DNA from: Trujillonella endophytica
GTDB lineage: Bacteria; Actinomycetota; Actinomycetes; Mycobacteriales; Geodermatophilaceae
Direction of reading: 5' to 3'
DNA length: 64,000 nt
Assembly: GCF_019799905.1 (NCBI RefSeq)
Contig: NZ_JABGCI010000007.1
Coordinates: 62,001 to 126,000, forward strand
This document shows positions 25,764 to 36,265 of the stretch, one piece after another. The notes below the pieces were generated by a model. That model made no database searches. It was not told the DNA's origin and worked only from the letters and a program-made list of their open reading frames with translations. Position numbers and translations under genes: made by a program. How positions within the stretch are numbered: position 1 is the first letter of the stretch; every line of letters starts with the position of its first letter.

Positions 25764-25821
25764 AGGACCACCCTCCTCCCCATGCCACGCGTCGCGCGGC
25801 GCGGGCCCCTGGAGGGTGGCC
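25764..25821 (+). repeat. Stop-codon-proximal hairpin element, copy 3 (compensated stem)
   Basis: Here the outer stem is GGACCACCCTCC with GGAGGGTGGCC: the C-to-A change in the left arm is matched by G-to-T in the right arm. The element overlaps the DUF881 stop and sits 30 nt before the gcvH start. Confidence 0.7.
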
Positions 25822-25851
25822 GCGCAACGCGACCTCACGGAGAAGAGCCGC

Positions 25852-26256
25852 ATGACCGTCCCCGCCGACCGCCGCTACACCGACCAGCACGAGTGGACCC
25901 TCGTGCGGGACGGCGACGAGGGGGCGACCGTCGTCCGTGTGGGGATCACCGACCACGCGCAGGACGCGCTGGGCGACATCGTGTTCGTGCAGCTGCCCGA
26001 CCTGGGCGCGGAGCTCGCCGCCGGTGACCCGATGGGTGAGGTCGAGTCGACCAAGTCCGTCTCCGACGTCTACGCGCCGGTCGCCGGCGTCGTCGTGGCC
26101 GTGAACGACGCCCTCGACGCCACCCCGGAGACGATCAACGCCGACCCCTACGGCGCGGGCTGGCTCGTCGACCTGCGCGTCGACGCGGCTCCGGGGGACC
26201 CGACCGCCGCCCTGCTCGACGCCGACGCATACCAGGCGCTGGTCGACGGGAGCTGA
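25852..26256 (+). CDS. gcvH: Glycine cleavage system H protein
   Basis: A 134-residue lipoyl carrier that shuttles the aminomethyl group between GcvP, GcvT and the lipoamide dehydrogenase. The lipoylation site is Lys68 in GEVESTKSVSDVYAP; YTDQHEWTLV and GITDHAQDALGDIVFV are family hallmarks. The ATG has a GGAG site. In this cluster it lies 5.6 kb and four intact genes (garA, ftsR-type, bfn, merR) before gcvP; gcvT is not in the window. No glycine riboswitch was seen upstream. Confidence 0.96.
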   Translation: MTVPADRRYTDQHEWTLVRDGDEGATVVRVGITDHAQDALGDIVFVQLPDLGAELAAGDPMGEVESTKSVSDVYAPVAGVVVAVNDALDATPETINADPYGAGWLVDLRVDAAPGDPTAALLDADAYQALVDGS

Positions 26257-26571
26257 CCCACCCCGCGGTCGGCGACCGCGCGCCCGACCAGCGACGGAGC
26301 GCGCCCCGCCGAGCGCGGGAGCCTGCGCCGGTCCGCTCGGCGGCTCACTATGCTCGTCCGCACGACCGCATCCCGGGTCTCCCGGGGGCCGCGGTCGCGA
26401 CCCTGGAGCCGCGGTTGACCCTCGGGTCGACCGCTGGTTCCATGACCAACGGCCCGCCGTGCCCTGCACGGCGGCCGACCGCGACGGACTGTCCGGTCCG
26501 TCGTAAGCCGGCCGCCCGCGGCCACACTCCCCAGGACCGCGGCGGTGCCCCCTGCACCGGAGGAGACAGAC
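26257..26571. other. 315-bp gap between gcvH and garA
   Basis: No gene is supported. It holds a small hairpin just after gcvH (GCGGT-CGGCG-ACCGC at about 26265), a TATGCT -10-like box at 26349 without a good -35, and imperfect repeats of CCGCGGTYG near 26390-26425. A promoter for garA is probably here, but I cannot place it firmly. Confidence 0.5.
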
Positions 26572-27093
26572 GTGCACTGCACTCGTTGTGGACACAACAA
26601 CCCCGAGGGCAGTCGCTTCTGCGCGCAGTGCGGCTCGGCCCTGGCACCCGAGCGGATCGGTGAGTCGACCAGCGTCATCCCGAAGGTCGGCGGGGAGGAC
26701 TCCGGCGAGGTCGCCGAGGTCGTCGTCGACAGCGCCGCCGACCAGCACGCCGGCGCGGTCGAGTCGCTCCCGGCGGGGTCGGCCCTGCTGGTCGTCAAGC
26801 GTGGCCCCAACGCCGGCAGCCGCTTCCTGCTCGACCAGGACGTGACGACCGCCGGTCGCCACCCCGACAGCGACATCTTCCTCGACGACGTCACGGTCAG
26901 CCGCCGGCACGTCGAGTTCCACCGCGAGGGCGGCGGCTTCTCCGTGCACGACGTCGGCAGCCTCAACGGCACCTACGTCAACCGCGAGCCGGTCGACGTC
27001 GCCACCCTGGCGGGCGGGGACGAGGTGCAGATCGGCAAGTTCCGCTTGGTCTACCTCACCGGCCCGCGCACCGGCGAGCCCGCCGCCCGCTGA
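26572..27093 (+). CDS. garA: GarA/OdhI-type FHA regulator with an N-terminal zinc ribbon
   Basis: A 173-residue forkhead-associated protein. In mycobacteria and corynebacteria, GarA/OdhI inhibits 2-oxoglutarate dehydrogenase when unphosphorylated and is controlled by PknG/PknB. The FHA domain (residues ~80-165) is nearly identical to family members: LLVVKRGPNAGSRFLLD, AGRHPDSDIFLDDVTVSRRHVEF, VGSLNGTYVNREPV. The N-terminal phosphorylation motif is ESTS (residues 31-34) instead of ETTS, so the second Thr is kept. Unlike M. tuberculosis GarA, residues 3-20 form a zinc ribbon (CTRC ... CAQC). The GTG start follows GGAGGAGA. The ftsR-type MerR gene begins 5 nt after its stop. Confidence 0.92.
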   Translation: MHCTRCGHNNPEGSRFCAQCGSALAPERIGESTSVIPKVGGEDSGEVAEVVVDSAADQHAGAVESLPAGSALLVVKRGPNAGSRFLLDQDVTTAGRHPDSDIFLDDVTVSRRHVEFHREGGGFSVHDVGSLNGTYVNREPVDVATLAGGDEVQIGKFRLVYLTGPRTGEPAAR

Positions 27094-27098
27094 CCCCG

Positions 27099-27830
27099 GT
27101 GCCCGGAGCGCGCCAGCGCGCGTCCGGGGACGGCGCCGACGAGCACACCCCCCGGCTGACGATCGGGGAGGTGCTGAGCGTCCTCCGCGACCACTTCCCC
27201 GACGTGACGATCAGCAAGATCCGTTACCTCGAGTCCGAGGACCTGGTCCACCCCGAGCGGACCGCGTCGGGGTACCGGAAGTTCTCCTCGGCCGACGTGG
27301 CCCGGCTGCGGTACGTCCTGGCCGCCCAGCGCGACCAGTACCTGCCGCTGCGGGTCATCAAGGAGCACCTGGCGGCGCTGGACCGCGGCCTGCCCCTGCC
27401 CGGCGGCGGGGGGCAGGCCGCCGAGGCGGCCGAGGCCGTGGCCGACGCGGGGCTGACCGAGGGCGCGCTCAGCCCGGAGCAGTTCGCCGAGGCCGCCGGC
27501 ATGGACCTGGACCAGCTGGCCGACTGCGTGCAGTTCGGCCTGCTCACCACCGACGCCGACGGCAGCTACCCGGCCACGGACCTGCCGGTGGCGCGGGCGG
27601 CGGCGGCGCTGGCCCGGCACGGCCTGGAGCCGCGGCACCTGCGGGTCTACCGCACGGGTGCCGAGCGGGAGGCCGGGCTGGTCGAGCAGCTGGTGACGCC
27701 CGTCCTGCGGGCTCGCTCGGAGGACGCCCGCGCCCGCGCGACGGAGAAGCTGCGCGAGCTGGCGGGGCTCTCCGCGCAGCTGCACGGCGCGCTGCTGGAG
27801 GCGCGACTCCGGGACCTCCTGCGCTCCTAG
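27099..27830 (+). CDS. ftsR: MerR-family regulator, FtsR (Rv1828) type
   Basis: A 243-residue regulator. The N-terminal winged helix is divergent MerR: LTIGEVLSVLRDHFPDVTISKIRYLESEDLVHPERTASGYRKFSSADVARLRYVLAAQRD. A linker with a Gly-rich loop and a C-terminal helical effector domain follow. Position directly after garA and the sequence match Rv1828 and corynebacterial FtsR, an activator of ftsZ. The GTG lies 5 nt after the garA stop, so the two share an mRNA. Targets in this organism are inferred. Confidence 0.88.
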   Translation: MPGARQRASGDGADEHTPRLTIGEVLSVLRDHFPDVTISKIRYLESEDLVHPERTASGYRKFSSADVARLRYVLAAQRDQYLPLRVIKEHLAALDRGLPLPGGGGQAAEAAEAVADAGLTEGALSPEQFAEAAGMDLDQLADCVQFGLLTTDADGSYPATDLPVARAAAALARHGLEPRHLRVYRTGAEREAGLVEQLVTPVLRARSEDARARATEKLRELAGLSAQLHGALLEARLRDLLRS

Positions 27831-27946
27831 GTCGGGCGTACGGTGGACGGCACCGGAATCCCGGGGGAGCGCGCCGGACCACGCCGCCCCGATCACCGCC
27901 GCCCGGGGCCGGCGTCCAGCCGTACCGTCGCAGTCGAGGAGTCTCC

Positions 27947-28429
27947 GTGCAGGAACTGCGTGTCGTCGGGGTCCGGGTCGAGCTGCCCGGCAACCAGCCG
28001 ATCCTGCTGCTCAAGGAGACGCAGGGCGAGCGGTACCTCCCGATCTGGATCGGTGCGGTCGAGGCCGCCGCGATCGCCTTCGAGCAGCAGGGTGTGCGGC
28101 CGGCGCGGCCGATGACGCACGACCTGCTCCGAGACGTCGTGCGCGCGCTCGGCGCCACGCTGGAGGCCGTCAACATCACCGAGATGCGCGACGGCATCTA
28201 CATCGCCGAGCTCGTCCTGGGCGAGGACCGGGTGGTCAGCGCCCGCCCCTCGGACGCGGTGGCCCTTGCGGTCCGTACCGGTGCACCCATCTACGGCGCC
28301 GAGGCGCTGCTCGACGAGGTCGGCATCGAGATCCCCGACGAGCAGGAGGACGAGGTCGAGAAGTTCCGCGAGTTCCTCGACCAGATCTCACCGGAGGACT
28401 TCGGGGCGGGCTCCGGCTCCGGCGGCTGA
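27947..28429 (+). CDS. DUF151 bifunctional nuclease-family protein (Rv1829-like)
   Basis: A 160-residue protein of the DUF151/BFN family: MQELRVVGVRVELPGNQPILLLKETQGERYLPIWIGAVEAAAIAFEQQG, RPMTHDLLRDVVRALGA, and the C-terminal RPSDAVALAVRTGAPIYGAEALLDEVGI. Plant members have DNase/RNase activity; the bacterial role is unclear, though some act as response coactivators. The GTG has a GAGGAG site; TACCGT at 27921 may be its -10. A decayed copy of the 3' hairpin element follows. Confidence 0.9.
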   Translation: MQELRVVGVRVELPGNQPILLLKETQGERYLPIWIGAVEAAAIAFEQQGVRPARPMTHDLLRDVVRALGATLEAVNITEMRDGIYIAELVLGEDRVVSARPSDAVALAVRTGAPIYGAEALLDEVGIEIPDEQEDEVEKFREFLDQISPEDFGAGSGSGG

Positions 28430-28430
28430 G

Positions 28431-28470
28431 GGAGGACCCCCTCACGCCCCCGCGCTCGGCGCGGGCGTCC
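28431..28470 (+). repeat. Stop-codon-proximal hairpin element, copy 4 (decayed)
   Basis: Begins 1 nt after the stop with GGAGGACCCCCTC, as in the other copies, but the distal GGAGGGG arm is lost; only the inner hairpin (CGCGC-TCGG-CGCGGGCG) remains. Confidence 0.5.
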
Positions 28471-28615
28471 GGACCGGGCCACGGGTGGCGGATGGGACCA
28501 CGTGCGACTCAGTCGTCGCTCCCGTCACGCCAGTCACACGACGGCTTGAGTGCCGCCGCTGAGGCGTCGATACCCTCCCTTCGGGTCAAGCGCGGCGACA
28601 CGCCGTCCCGCTCAG

Positions 28616-28644
28616 TTGACCCGCCCCAGGGCCCGGCTTACGTT
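28616..28644 (+). promoter_or_regulatory. Promoter of the second MerR gene
   Basis: TTGACC, 17 nt, TACGTT: one of the best sigma-A-type promoters in the window. Initiation would be near 28651. The rest of the 310-bp gap (28430-28739) holds the decayed hairpin element and no gene. Confidence 0.65.
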
Positions 28645-28653
28645 GCACGAACA

Positions 28654-28663
28654 ACACCGGTGT
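28654..28663. promoter_or_regulatory. Palindrome ACACCGGTGT at the MerR promoter start site
   Basis: A perfect 10-bp palindrome at about +1 to +13 of the promoter. MerR-family proteins of the Rv1828/Rv1830 type bind short palindromes, so autoregulation is plausible. Confidence 0.45.
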
Positions 28664-28739
28664 GACACCTGAGGTCAGTGGGGTCAGTGCCGGGGTCGCC
28701 GCCCCGACCGGGGGCGCGACACGGAGGAGGGACGCCGAC

Positions 28740-29312
28740 GTGAGCGACCAGAGCAACGGCTCCCAGGGTCAGCTCTTCAGCGACGCCGCAGTCGGCGCGC
28801 CCTCGTACGACGAGGTGGACACCGACCTGGTCGGCTACCGCGGCCCGACCGCGTGCTCGGCCGCGGGCATCACCTACCGCCAGCTGGACTACTGGGCCCG
28901 CACCGGGCTCGTCGCCCCGTCGGTGCGCAGCGCCACCGGCTCGGGCACCCAGCGGCTCTACTCCTTCCGCGACATCCTGGTGCTGAAGGTCGTCAAGCGG
29001 CTGCTGGACACCGGCGTCTCGCTGCAGAACATCCGCAAGGCCGTGGACCACCTGCGCAACCGCGGCATCAAGGACCTCGCCAACGTCACGCTCTTCTCCG
29101 ACGGCGCCACCGTCTACGAGTGCACCTCCGCCGAGGAGGTCGTCGACCTGCTCGCCGGCGGGCAGGGCGTCTTCGGCATCGCGGTCTCCGGCGCGCTCCG
29201 CGAGCTGTCCGGCGAGCTGGCCGAGCTCCCGGCCGAGCGGGTCGACGGCGCCCCGGTGAACTCCGCCGACGACGAGCTGGCGATGCGCCGCCGTCGCCGC
29301 GCCGCCGGCTGA
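28740..29312 (+). CDS. MerR-family regulator, Rv1830 type
   Basis: A 190-residue regulator: after an acidic N-terminus the DNA-binding part reads YRGPTACSAAGITYRQLDYWARTGLVAPSVRSATGSGTQRLYSFRDILVLKVVKRLLDTGVSLQNIRKAVDHLR, followed by a short domain LANVTLFSDGATVYECTSAEEVVDLLAGGQGVFGIAVSGALREL. The Rv1830 group is linked to cell-division control in mycobacteria. The GTG is set by GGAGGAGGG just upstream. It has its own promoter with a palindrome at the start site and is followed by a tight hairpin. Confidence 0.9.
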   Translation: MSDQSNGSQGQLFSDAAVGAPSYDEVDTDLVGYRGPTACSAAGITYRQLDYWARTGLVAPSVRSATGSGTQRLYSFRDILVLKVVKRLLDTGVSLQNIRKAVDHLRNRGIKDLANVTLFSDGATVYECTSAEEVVDLLAGGQGVFGIAVSGALRELSGELAELPAERVDGAPVNSADDELAMRRRRRAAG

Positions 29313-29326
29313 GCGGTCCACCCGCT

Positions 29327-29355
29327 CGCCGGGATCAGGGGACCTGATCCCGGCG
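29327..29355 (+). terminator. 13-bp perfect hairpin with GGA loop
   Basis: CGCCGGGATCAGG pairs with CCTGATCCCGGCG around a 3-nt loop, 14 nt after the MerR stop. A second weaker hairpin (GTCCTCCCAC / GTGGGGGAGGAC) lies at 29387-29411 before the gcvP promoter. Confidence 0.75.
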
Positions 29356-29424
29356 CGTCCTCCCGCACCGTCCGCGGTGAGGGAGGTCCTCCCACGGTGG
29401 GGGAGGACGACGTCCGGGCGCTGG

Positions 29425-29430
29425 TAGCGT
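29425..29430 (+). promoter_or_regulatory. -10 box TAGCGT of gcvP (leaderless)
   Basis: TAGCGT ends 7 nt before the ATG at 29438. This excludes the GTG at 29432 as a start and implies a leaderless mRNA. Confidence 0.5.
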
Positions 29431-29437
29431 CGTGACA

Positions 29438-32443
<3,006 letters not shown>

Positions 32444-32447
32444 CGTC

Positions 32448-32479
32448 GGGGCCGCGGCCGGCCGACCGACCGCGGCCCC
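32448..32479. terminator. Bidirectional hairpin between gcvP and the DUF5999 gene
   Basis: GGGGCCGCGG and CCGCGGCCCC form a perfect 10-bp stem with a 12-nt loop between convergent stop codons. Confidence 0.65.
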
Positions 32480-32485
32480 CTCACC

Positions 32486-32686
32486 TCACGCGCCGGCGAG
32501 CACCGGTACGAAGTCGCGGTGGTGGGCGACGGCCCGGCCGTCGGGCAGCAGCTCGCCGTCGTCGTCGAACAGGACGACGCCGTTGCAGAGCAGACTCCAC
32601 CCCTGCTCGGGGTGGCTGCTCACCACCGCGGCGAGGTCACGGGCGTCGCTGGTGGCGTCGGGGCAGGGCGATACGTGATGGCACAT
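32486..32686 (-). CDS. DUF5999-family small protein
   Basis: A 66-residue protein with the family start MCHHVSPCPDA and the core DLAAVVSSHPEQGWSLLCNGVVLFDDDGELLPDGR. His and Cys at the N-terminus could bind metal. The ATG is preferred over a GTG three codons earlier because GGGAG lies 8 nt upstream and family members begin with MC. Function is unknown; such genes are common in Streptomyces and relatives. An inverted repeat lies upstream. Confidence 0.85.
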   Translation of the reverse strand: MCHHVSPCPDATSDARDLAAVVSSHPEQGWSLLCNGVVLFDDDGELLPDGRAVAHHRDFVPVLAGA

Positions 32687-32734
32687 GGTGAGCACTCCCG
32701 GTCAGCGGCCTCGACGGGCCGGTGTTCACGGTCC

Positions 32735-32757
32735 GTGTTCGATCAGTGACCGAACAC
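32735..32757. promoter_or_regulatory. Inverted repeat GTGTTCG-N9-CGAACAC upstream of the DUF5999 gene
   Basis: A further GTGTTC half-site lies 13 nt away at 32722 in direct orientation. The arms are in the wrong order for a LexA box. Binding protein unknown. Confidence 0.45.
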
Positions 32758-32885
32758 TGTCGAGTGTGCTCGCCGTCACGTCGGAAGTCAGGGACGCCGC
32801 GCACGGACTCATCCCTTCGGGTCGTCGACACCTGCCATGGCGCGCCGCCGGCGACACGGCGGACCATGCCCCGGCCCGCTGGTCG

Positions 32886-32919
32886 ACCGTTATCCCCAAC
32901 ACCGCCGCCGCGAAGCGGC
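32886..32919 (+). repeat. Polar 16-mer plus hairpin element, copy A (left of dif)
   Basis: ACCGTTATCCCCAACA (exact consensus), 5 nt, then stem GCCGC-GAA-GCGGC. Intergenic, between the DUF5999 and coaA genes. It reads toward dif, 11.5 kb away. Confidence 0.75.
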
Positions 32920-32960
32920 CACCGGTGCCGACCACGGAGGAGGGGGCGACGACGAAGGCG

Positions 32961-33920
32961 TCAGATCTTGCGCAGGAGCACCCGGCGCACCGAGTGGTCG
33001 GCGGCCTTCTGCAGCACCGCCCGCGCCCGCAAGCGCGTCGGCACGATGTTCTCCCGCAGGTTCGGCACGTTGACCGACCGCCAGATCTCCAGGGCGGTCT
33101 GCCGGGCCTGCTCGTCGCTGAGGTCGGCGAAGCGGTGGAAGTAGGCCCCGGTGTCGGCGAACGCGGTGCGGCGCAGGGCGAGGAAGCGCTCGATGTACCA
33201 CTGCTGGATGTCGCCCTCGGCGGCGTCGACGTAGACGGAGAAGTCGAAGAAGTCGGAGAGGAAGACCTCCGGCGCCCGGCCGTCGGCGCGGCGACCGGCC
33301 TGCAGCACGTTCAGCCCCTCGAGGACGAGGATGTCGGGGCGGTCGACGTCCTGGGTGACGCCGGGCACGACGTCGTAGGAGTGGTGGGAGTACAGCGGCG
33401 CGCTCACCCGCCCTCGGCCGCTCTTCACCTCGGCGAGGAACCGGATCAGCGCGCGCCGGTCGTAGCTCTCGGGGAAGCCCTTGCGGCCCAGCAGGCCGCG
33501 CGCCTCGAGCTCGGAGTTGGGCAGCAGGAAGCCGTCGGTGGTGACCAGGTCGACCCGCGGCGAGCCCGGACCGGCGGCGAGCAGCGTCTGCACCAGCCGG
33601 GCGGTGGTGCTCTTGCCGACGGCGACGCTGCCGGCGACCGCGATGACGTAGGGCACCTTGGCGCTGGTGTCGCCCAGGAACCGGTTGCGCGCCGCCCACA
33701 GCCCGCGCTTGGCCTCCACGTGCAGGTTCAGCAGCCCGGCGAGCGGCAGGTAGACGGTGGCCACCTCGTCGAGGTCGATCCGGTCGCCGAGGCTCTTGAG
33801 CGACGACAGCTCCCTCTCGTCGAGCGGGAGCGCAGACCCGGCGGCCAGCGCCCGCCACGACGCGCGGTCGAACACCGCGTAGGGCGAGAAGGTGCGCGTT
33901 CCTGCCGTCACACCGCTCAT
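32961..33920 (-). CDS. coaA: Pantothenate kinase, type I
   Basis: A 319-residue cytoplasmic enzyme that phosphorylates pantothenate, the first step of coenzyme A synthesis. Walker A is [58 protein letters not shown] and VLEGLNVLQ are type I hallmarks. The ATG is chosen over an upstream GTG that adds nine unconserved residues. It stands alone, flanked by the polar element downstream and a divergent GNAT gene. Confidence 0.96.
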   Translation of the reverse strand: MSGVTAGTRTFSPYAVFDRASWRALAAGSALPLDERELSSLKSLGDRIDLDEVATVYLPLAGLLNLHVEAKRGLWAARNRFLGDTSAKVPYVIAVAGSVAVGKSTTARLVQTLLAAGPGSPRVDLVTTDGFLLPNSELEARGLLGRKGFPESYDRRALIRFLAEVKSGRGRVSAPLYSHHSYDVVPGVTQDVDRPDILVLEGLNVLQAGRRADGRAPEVFLSDFFDFSVYVDAAEGDIQQWYIERFLALRRTAFADTGAYFHRFADLSDEQARQTALEIWRSVNVPNLRENIVPTRLRARAVLQKAADHSVRRVLLRKI

Positions 33921-34022
33921 CGTGCCGTCCGCCCGCCCGACGCCCACGCGCCGGGGTCACCCGACCGGGGTGTGCCCGCGCCCTGACGGGTGCGGACCGG
34001 CGCCGCCACGCCCCCCGGCGTC

Positions 34023-34028
34023 TAGTGT
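34023..34028 (+). promoter_or_regulatory. -10 box TAGTGT of the GNAT gene (leaderless)
   Basis: TAGTGT ends 7 nt before the GTG at 34036 and no ribosome site is present in between, so the transcript is probably leaderless. Confidence 0.45.
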
Positions 34029-34035
34029 CGGCCGC

Positions 34036-34836
34036 GTGCCGACCTCCGGGCTGCTCGACTGCATCGAGCAGTACCACGCCCTCGCCCCGCTGCCGGACGG
34101 GCGGATCGAGACCGTGGGCGGGTTCGACGTCCCGATCGTCGGGCCCTCCTGGCCCTACCCCGCGCGCCCGCGGCCCGGCGGGGGAGCGGTGACCGTCGAC
34201 GGCGTCCGCGCGGCGATCGCCCTGCAGGAGGCCGCGGACCTGCCCGTCGCGCTGGAGTGGATCTGGGAGCGCTCCGGGGGGACGGCCGCCGCCGCGCGCG
34301 GGGCCGGGCTCACCGTCGAGTACCTGCCGCTGCTGGTCCTCGACGACCCCGTGGAGCTGCTGCTGCCCCACGGCGTCCGGCTCTACCTCGTGGGCGGGGA
34401 CGACCCGCAGCTGCCGCGCTACCAGCGCCTCGCCGAGCTGGCCTTCGCCACGCCCGCCGCCGTGCTCGGTGGCGCCACGGCGGTGGAGGAGCGCGTCGAG
34501 GCCGGCCCCCGCACGGACGTGCTGCGCGAGCGCATCGCCACCGGCCGCACCGTGATGATGGTCGCCGTCGAGGACGGCGAGCCGGTGGCCGTCGGCTCGC
34601 ACCACCCGCTCGACGTCGACGGCAAGGAGGTCAGCGAGATCACCGGGGTGGCCACGCTCCCGCGACTGCGCGGCCGCGGGCTCGGCGCGGGGCTGACCTC
34701 GGCCCTGGCCGAGCACGCGAGCGAGACCGCCGACCTGGTGTTCCTCACCGCCGGCGACGACGACGTCGCCCGGGTCTACGAGCGGGTCGGCTTCGCCTGG
34801 GTGGGCACCACCGGCGTCGCCGACCGCCCGTCCTGA
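34036..34836 (+). CDS. GNAT-family N-acetyltransferase
   Basis: A 266-residue protein. The C-terminal half is a GNAT domain: TVMMVAVEDGEPVAVGSHHPL, then the acetyl-CoA loop ITGVATLPRLRGRGLGAGLTSALAEHA (the R-G-R-G-L-G pattern), and VYERVGFAWVGTTG. The N-terminal ~130 residues are a second, degenerate GNAT-like region seen in related proteins. The acceptor is unknown. It is divergent from coaA. Confidence 0.87.
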   Translation: MPTSGLLDCIEQYHALAPLPDGRIETVGGFDVPIVGPSWPYPARPRPGGGAVTVDGVRAAIALQEAADLPVALEWIWERSGGTAAAARGAGLTVEYLPLLVLDDPVELLLPHGVRLYLVGGDDPQLPRYQRLAELAFATPAAVLGGATAVEERVEAGPRTDVLRERIATGRTVMMVAVEDGEPVAVGSHHPLDVDGKEVSEITGVATLPRLRGRGLGAGLTSALAEHASETADLVFLTAGDDDVARVYERVGFAWVGTTGVADRPS

Positions 34837-34855
34837 CCCGTCGGGGCCTCCGCTC

Positions 34856-35398
34856 CTACTGCTCGTAGGTCACGACGAGCGTGGCCCGCGCCAGGGTGTG
34901 GCCGAACAGGTTGAACCCGTGGAAGGCCGGCGAGGCGTCGGCGGGCACGCCCATGTCGTCGGTGTCCAGGGCGTGCACCACGACGAAGTAGCGGTGCGGA
35001 CCGTGGCCCGCCGGGGGAGCGGCCCCGACGTACCCGGCGAAGCCGGCGTCGTTGCGCAGCTGGAGCGCCCCCTCGGGCAGGCCGGCGCCGTCCTGGCTGC
35101 CGGCGCCCGAGGGCAGCGAGGTGACCGAGGCGGGGACGGCGGTCACCACCCAGTGCCAGAAGCCGCTGACGGTGGGGGCGTCGGGGTCGAACACGGTGAC
35201 GGCGAAGCCGCGCGTCTCCTCGGGGAACCCCGACCACGACAGCTGCGGCGACCGGTCCTCGCCCCCGGCGCCCAGCACGCCGCTCACGAACGGCTCGGCC
35301 AGCGCCTCGCCGTCGCGGACGTCGGTGCTCGTCACCTCGAACGAGGGCACGGGCGGCAGGAAGTCGTAGGGGCTGGGCGGGACGGCACGGTCGGGCAC
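34856..35398 (-). CDS. YbhB/YbcL-family (PEBP, Raf-kinase-inhibitor-like) protein
   Basis: A 180-residue phosphatidylethanolamine-binding-protein fold: SYDFLPP-type start, [50 protein letters not shown] (the D-P-D-A-P and G-x-x-H-W motifs of the ligand pocket) and [13 protein letters not shown]. The GTG with a GAGGAG site gives the normal family length; an ATG 22 codons upstream is possible. The bacterial role is not settled. Confidence 0.9.
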   Translation of the reverse strand: MPDRAVPPSPYDFLPPVPSFEVTSTDVRDGEALAEPFVSGVLGAGGEDRSPQLSWSGFPEETRGFAVTVFDPDAPTVSGFWHWVVTAVPASVTSLPSGAGSQDGAGLPEGALQLRNDAGFAGYVGAAPPAGHGPHRYFVVVHALDTDDMGVPADASPAFHGFNLFGHTLARATLVVTYEQ

Positions 35399-35503
35399 GG
35401 CGAGCTCCTCGCAGGTGGCGGGCGGGATGGGAGCGACCCTAGGCAGGGTGTCGTGGTCGTGCACGCCACTCCTCTCGACCCGTCACCCGCCCGGCGGCGC
35501 CGG

Positions 35504-35509
35504 TAGCGT
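35504..35509 (+). promoter_or_regulatory. -10 box TAGCGT of the phosphoglucomutase gene (leaderless)
   Basis: TAGCGT lies 6 nt before the GTG at 35516, the same arrangement as at gcvP and GDPD. Confidence 0.45.
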
Positions 35510-35515
35510 CGCAGC

Positions 35516-36265
35516 GTGCTCGGACTCCCGGACGGCATCACCGCCTGTCTCTTCGACATGGACGGCGTCCTCACGAGGACCGCGACGGTCCACATGGCAG
35601 CGTGGAAGCGGACCTTCGACGAGTTCCTCCGCGCCCGCGACCCGGAGGCGCCCGGGTTCACCCAGGACGAGTACAACCGCTTCGTCGACGGCAAGCAGCG
35701 GGCCGACGGCGTCCGCGACTTCCTCCGCAGCCGGGGCATCACGCTGCCCGACGGCTCGCCGGACGACGGGCCCGACGCCGAGACCGTGCACGGCATCGGG
35801 CAGCGCAAGAACGCGCGGTTGCTGCGCGAGCTCGACGAGCACGGCGTGGAGGTCTACCCGGGGTCGATCCGGTTCCTCGAGGCGGCGCGGGCGGCCGGCC
35901 TGGCCACGGCGGTGGTCACCGCGTCGGCCAACGGCGAGCAGGTCGTGACCGCCGGCGGCTTCGGGCACCTGATCGACGCGCGGATCGACGGCGTGGTCGC
36001 CGCAGCCGAGGGGCTGCGCGGCAAGCCGGCGCCGGACACCTTCCTCGCCGGCGCGCGGGCGCTGGGTGTCGCGCCGGCGCAGGCGGTCGTCTTCGAGGAC
36101 GCGCTGGCCGGGGTCGCCGCGGGCCGGGCCGGGCAGTTCGGGTACGTCGTGGGAGTGGACCGTGTCGGCCAGGCCGACGCGCTCGAGCACAACGGCGCCG
36201 ACGTCGTCGTCGAGGACCTGGCCGAGCTGCTGGGCACGGAGACGACGACGGAGGGGCAGACGTGA
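35516..36265 (+). CDS. HAD-family beta-phosphoglucomutase
   Basis: A 249-residue HAD hydrolase-fold protein. Motif I is FDMDGVLTRTATVH with nucleophile Asp and acid/base Asp; motif II TASANGEQ; motif III Lys in GKPAPDTFL; motif IV FEDALAGVAAG. The cap (KQRADGVRDFLRSRGI) matches beta-phosphoglucomutases. The stop overlaps the GH65 start (GTGA): the downstream phosphorylase releases beta-glucose 1-phosphate and this enzyme converts it to glucose 6-phosphate. Confidence 0.93.
   Translation: MLGLPDGITACLFDMDGVLTRTATVHMAAWKRTFDEFLRARDPEAPGFTQDEYNRFVDGKQRADGVRDFLRSRGITLPDGSPDDGPDAETVHGIGQRKNARLLRELDEHGVEVYPGSIRFLEAARAAGLATAVVTASANGEQVVTAGGFGHLIDARIDGVVAAAEGLRGKPAPDTFLAGARALGVAPAQAVVFEDALAGVAAGRAGQFGYVVGVDRVGQADALEHNGADVVVEDLAELLGTETTTEGQT

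Noticed and set aside
25764..29437. Glycine riboswitch upstream of gcvH or gcvP
   Set aside because: No glycine aptamer-like conserved blocks or tandem aptamers are visible; gcvP appears leaderless.
32735..32757. LexA box
   Set aside because: The order is GTTCG then CGAAC with a 9-nt spacer, the reverse of an SOS box.
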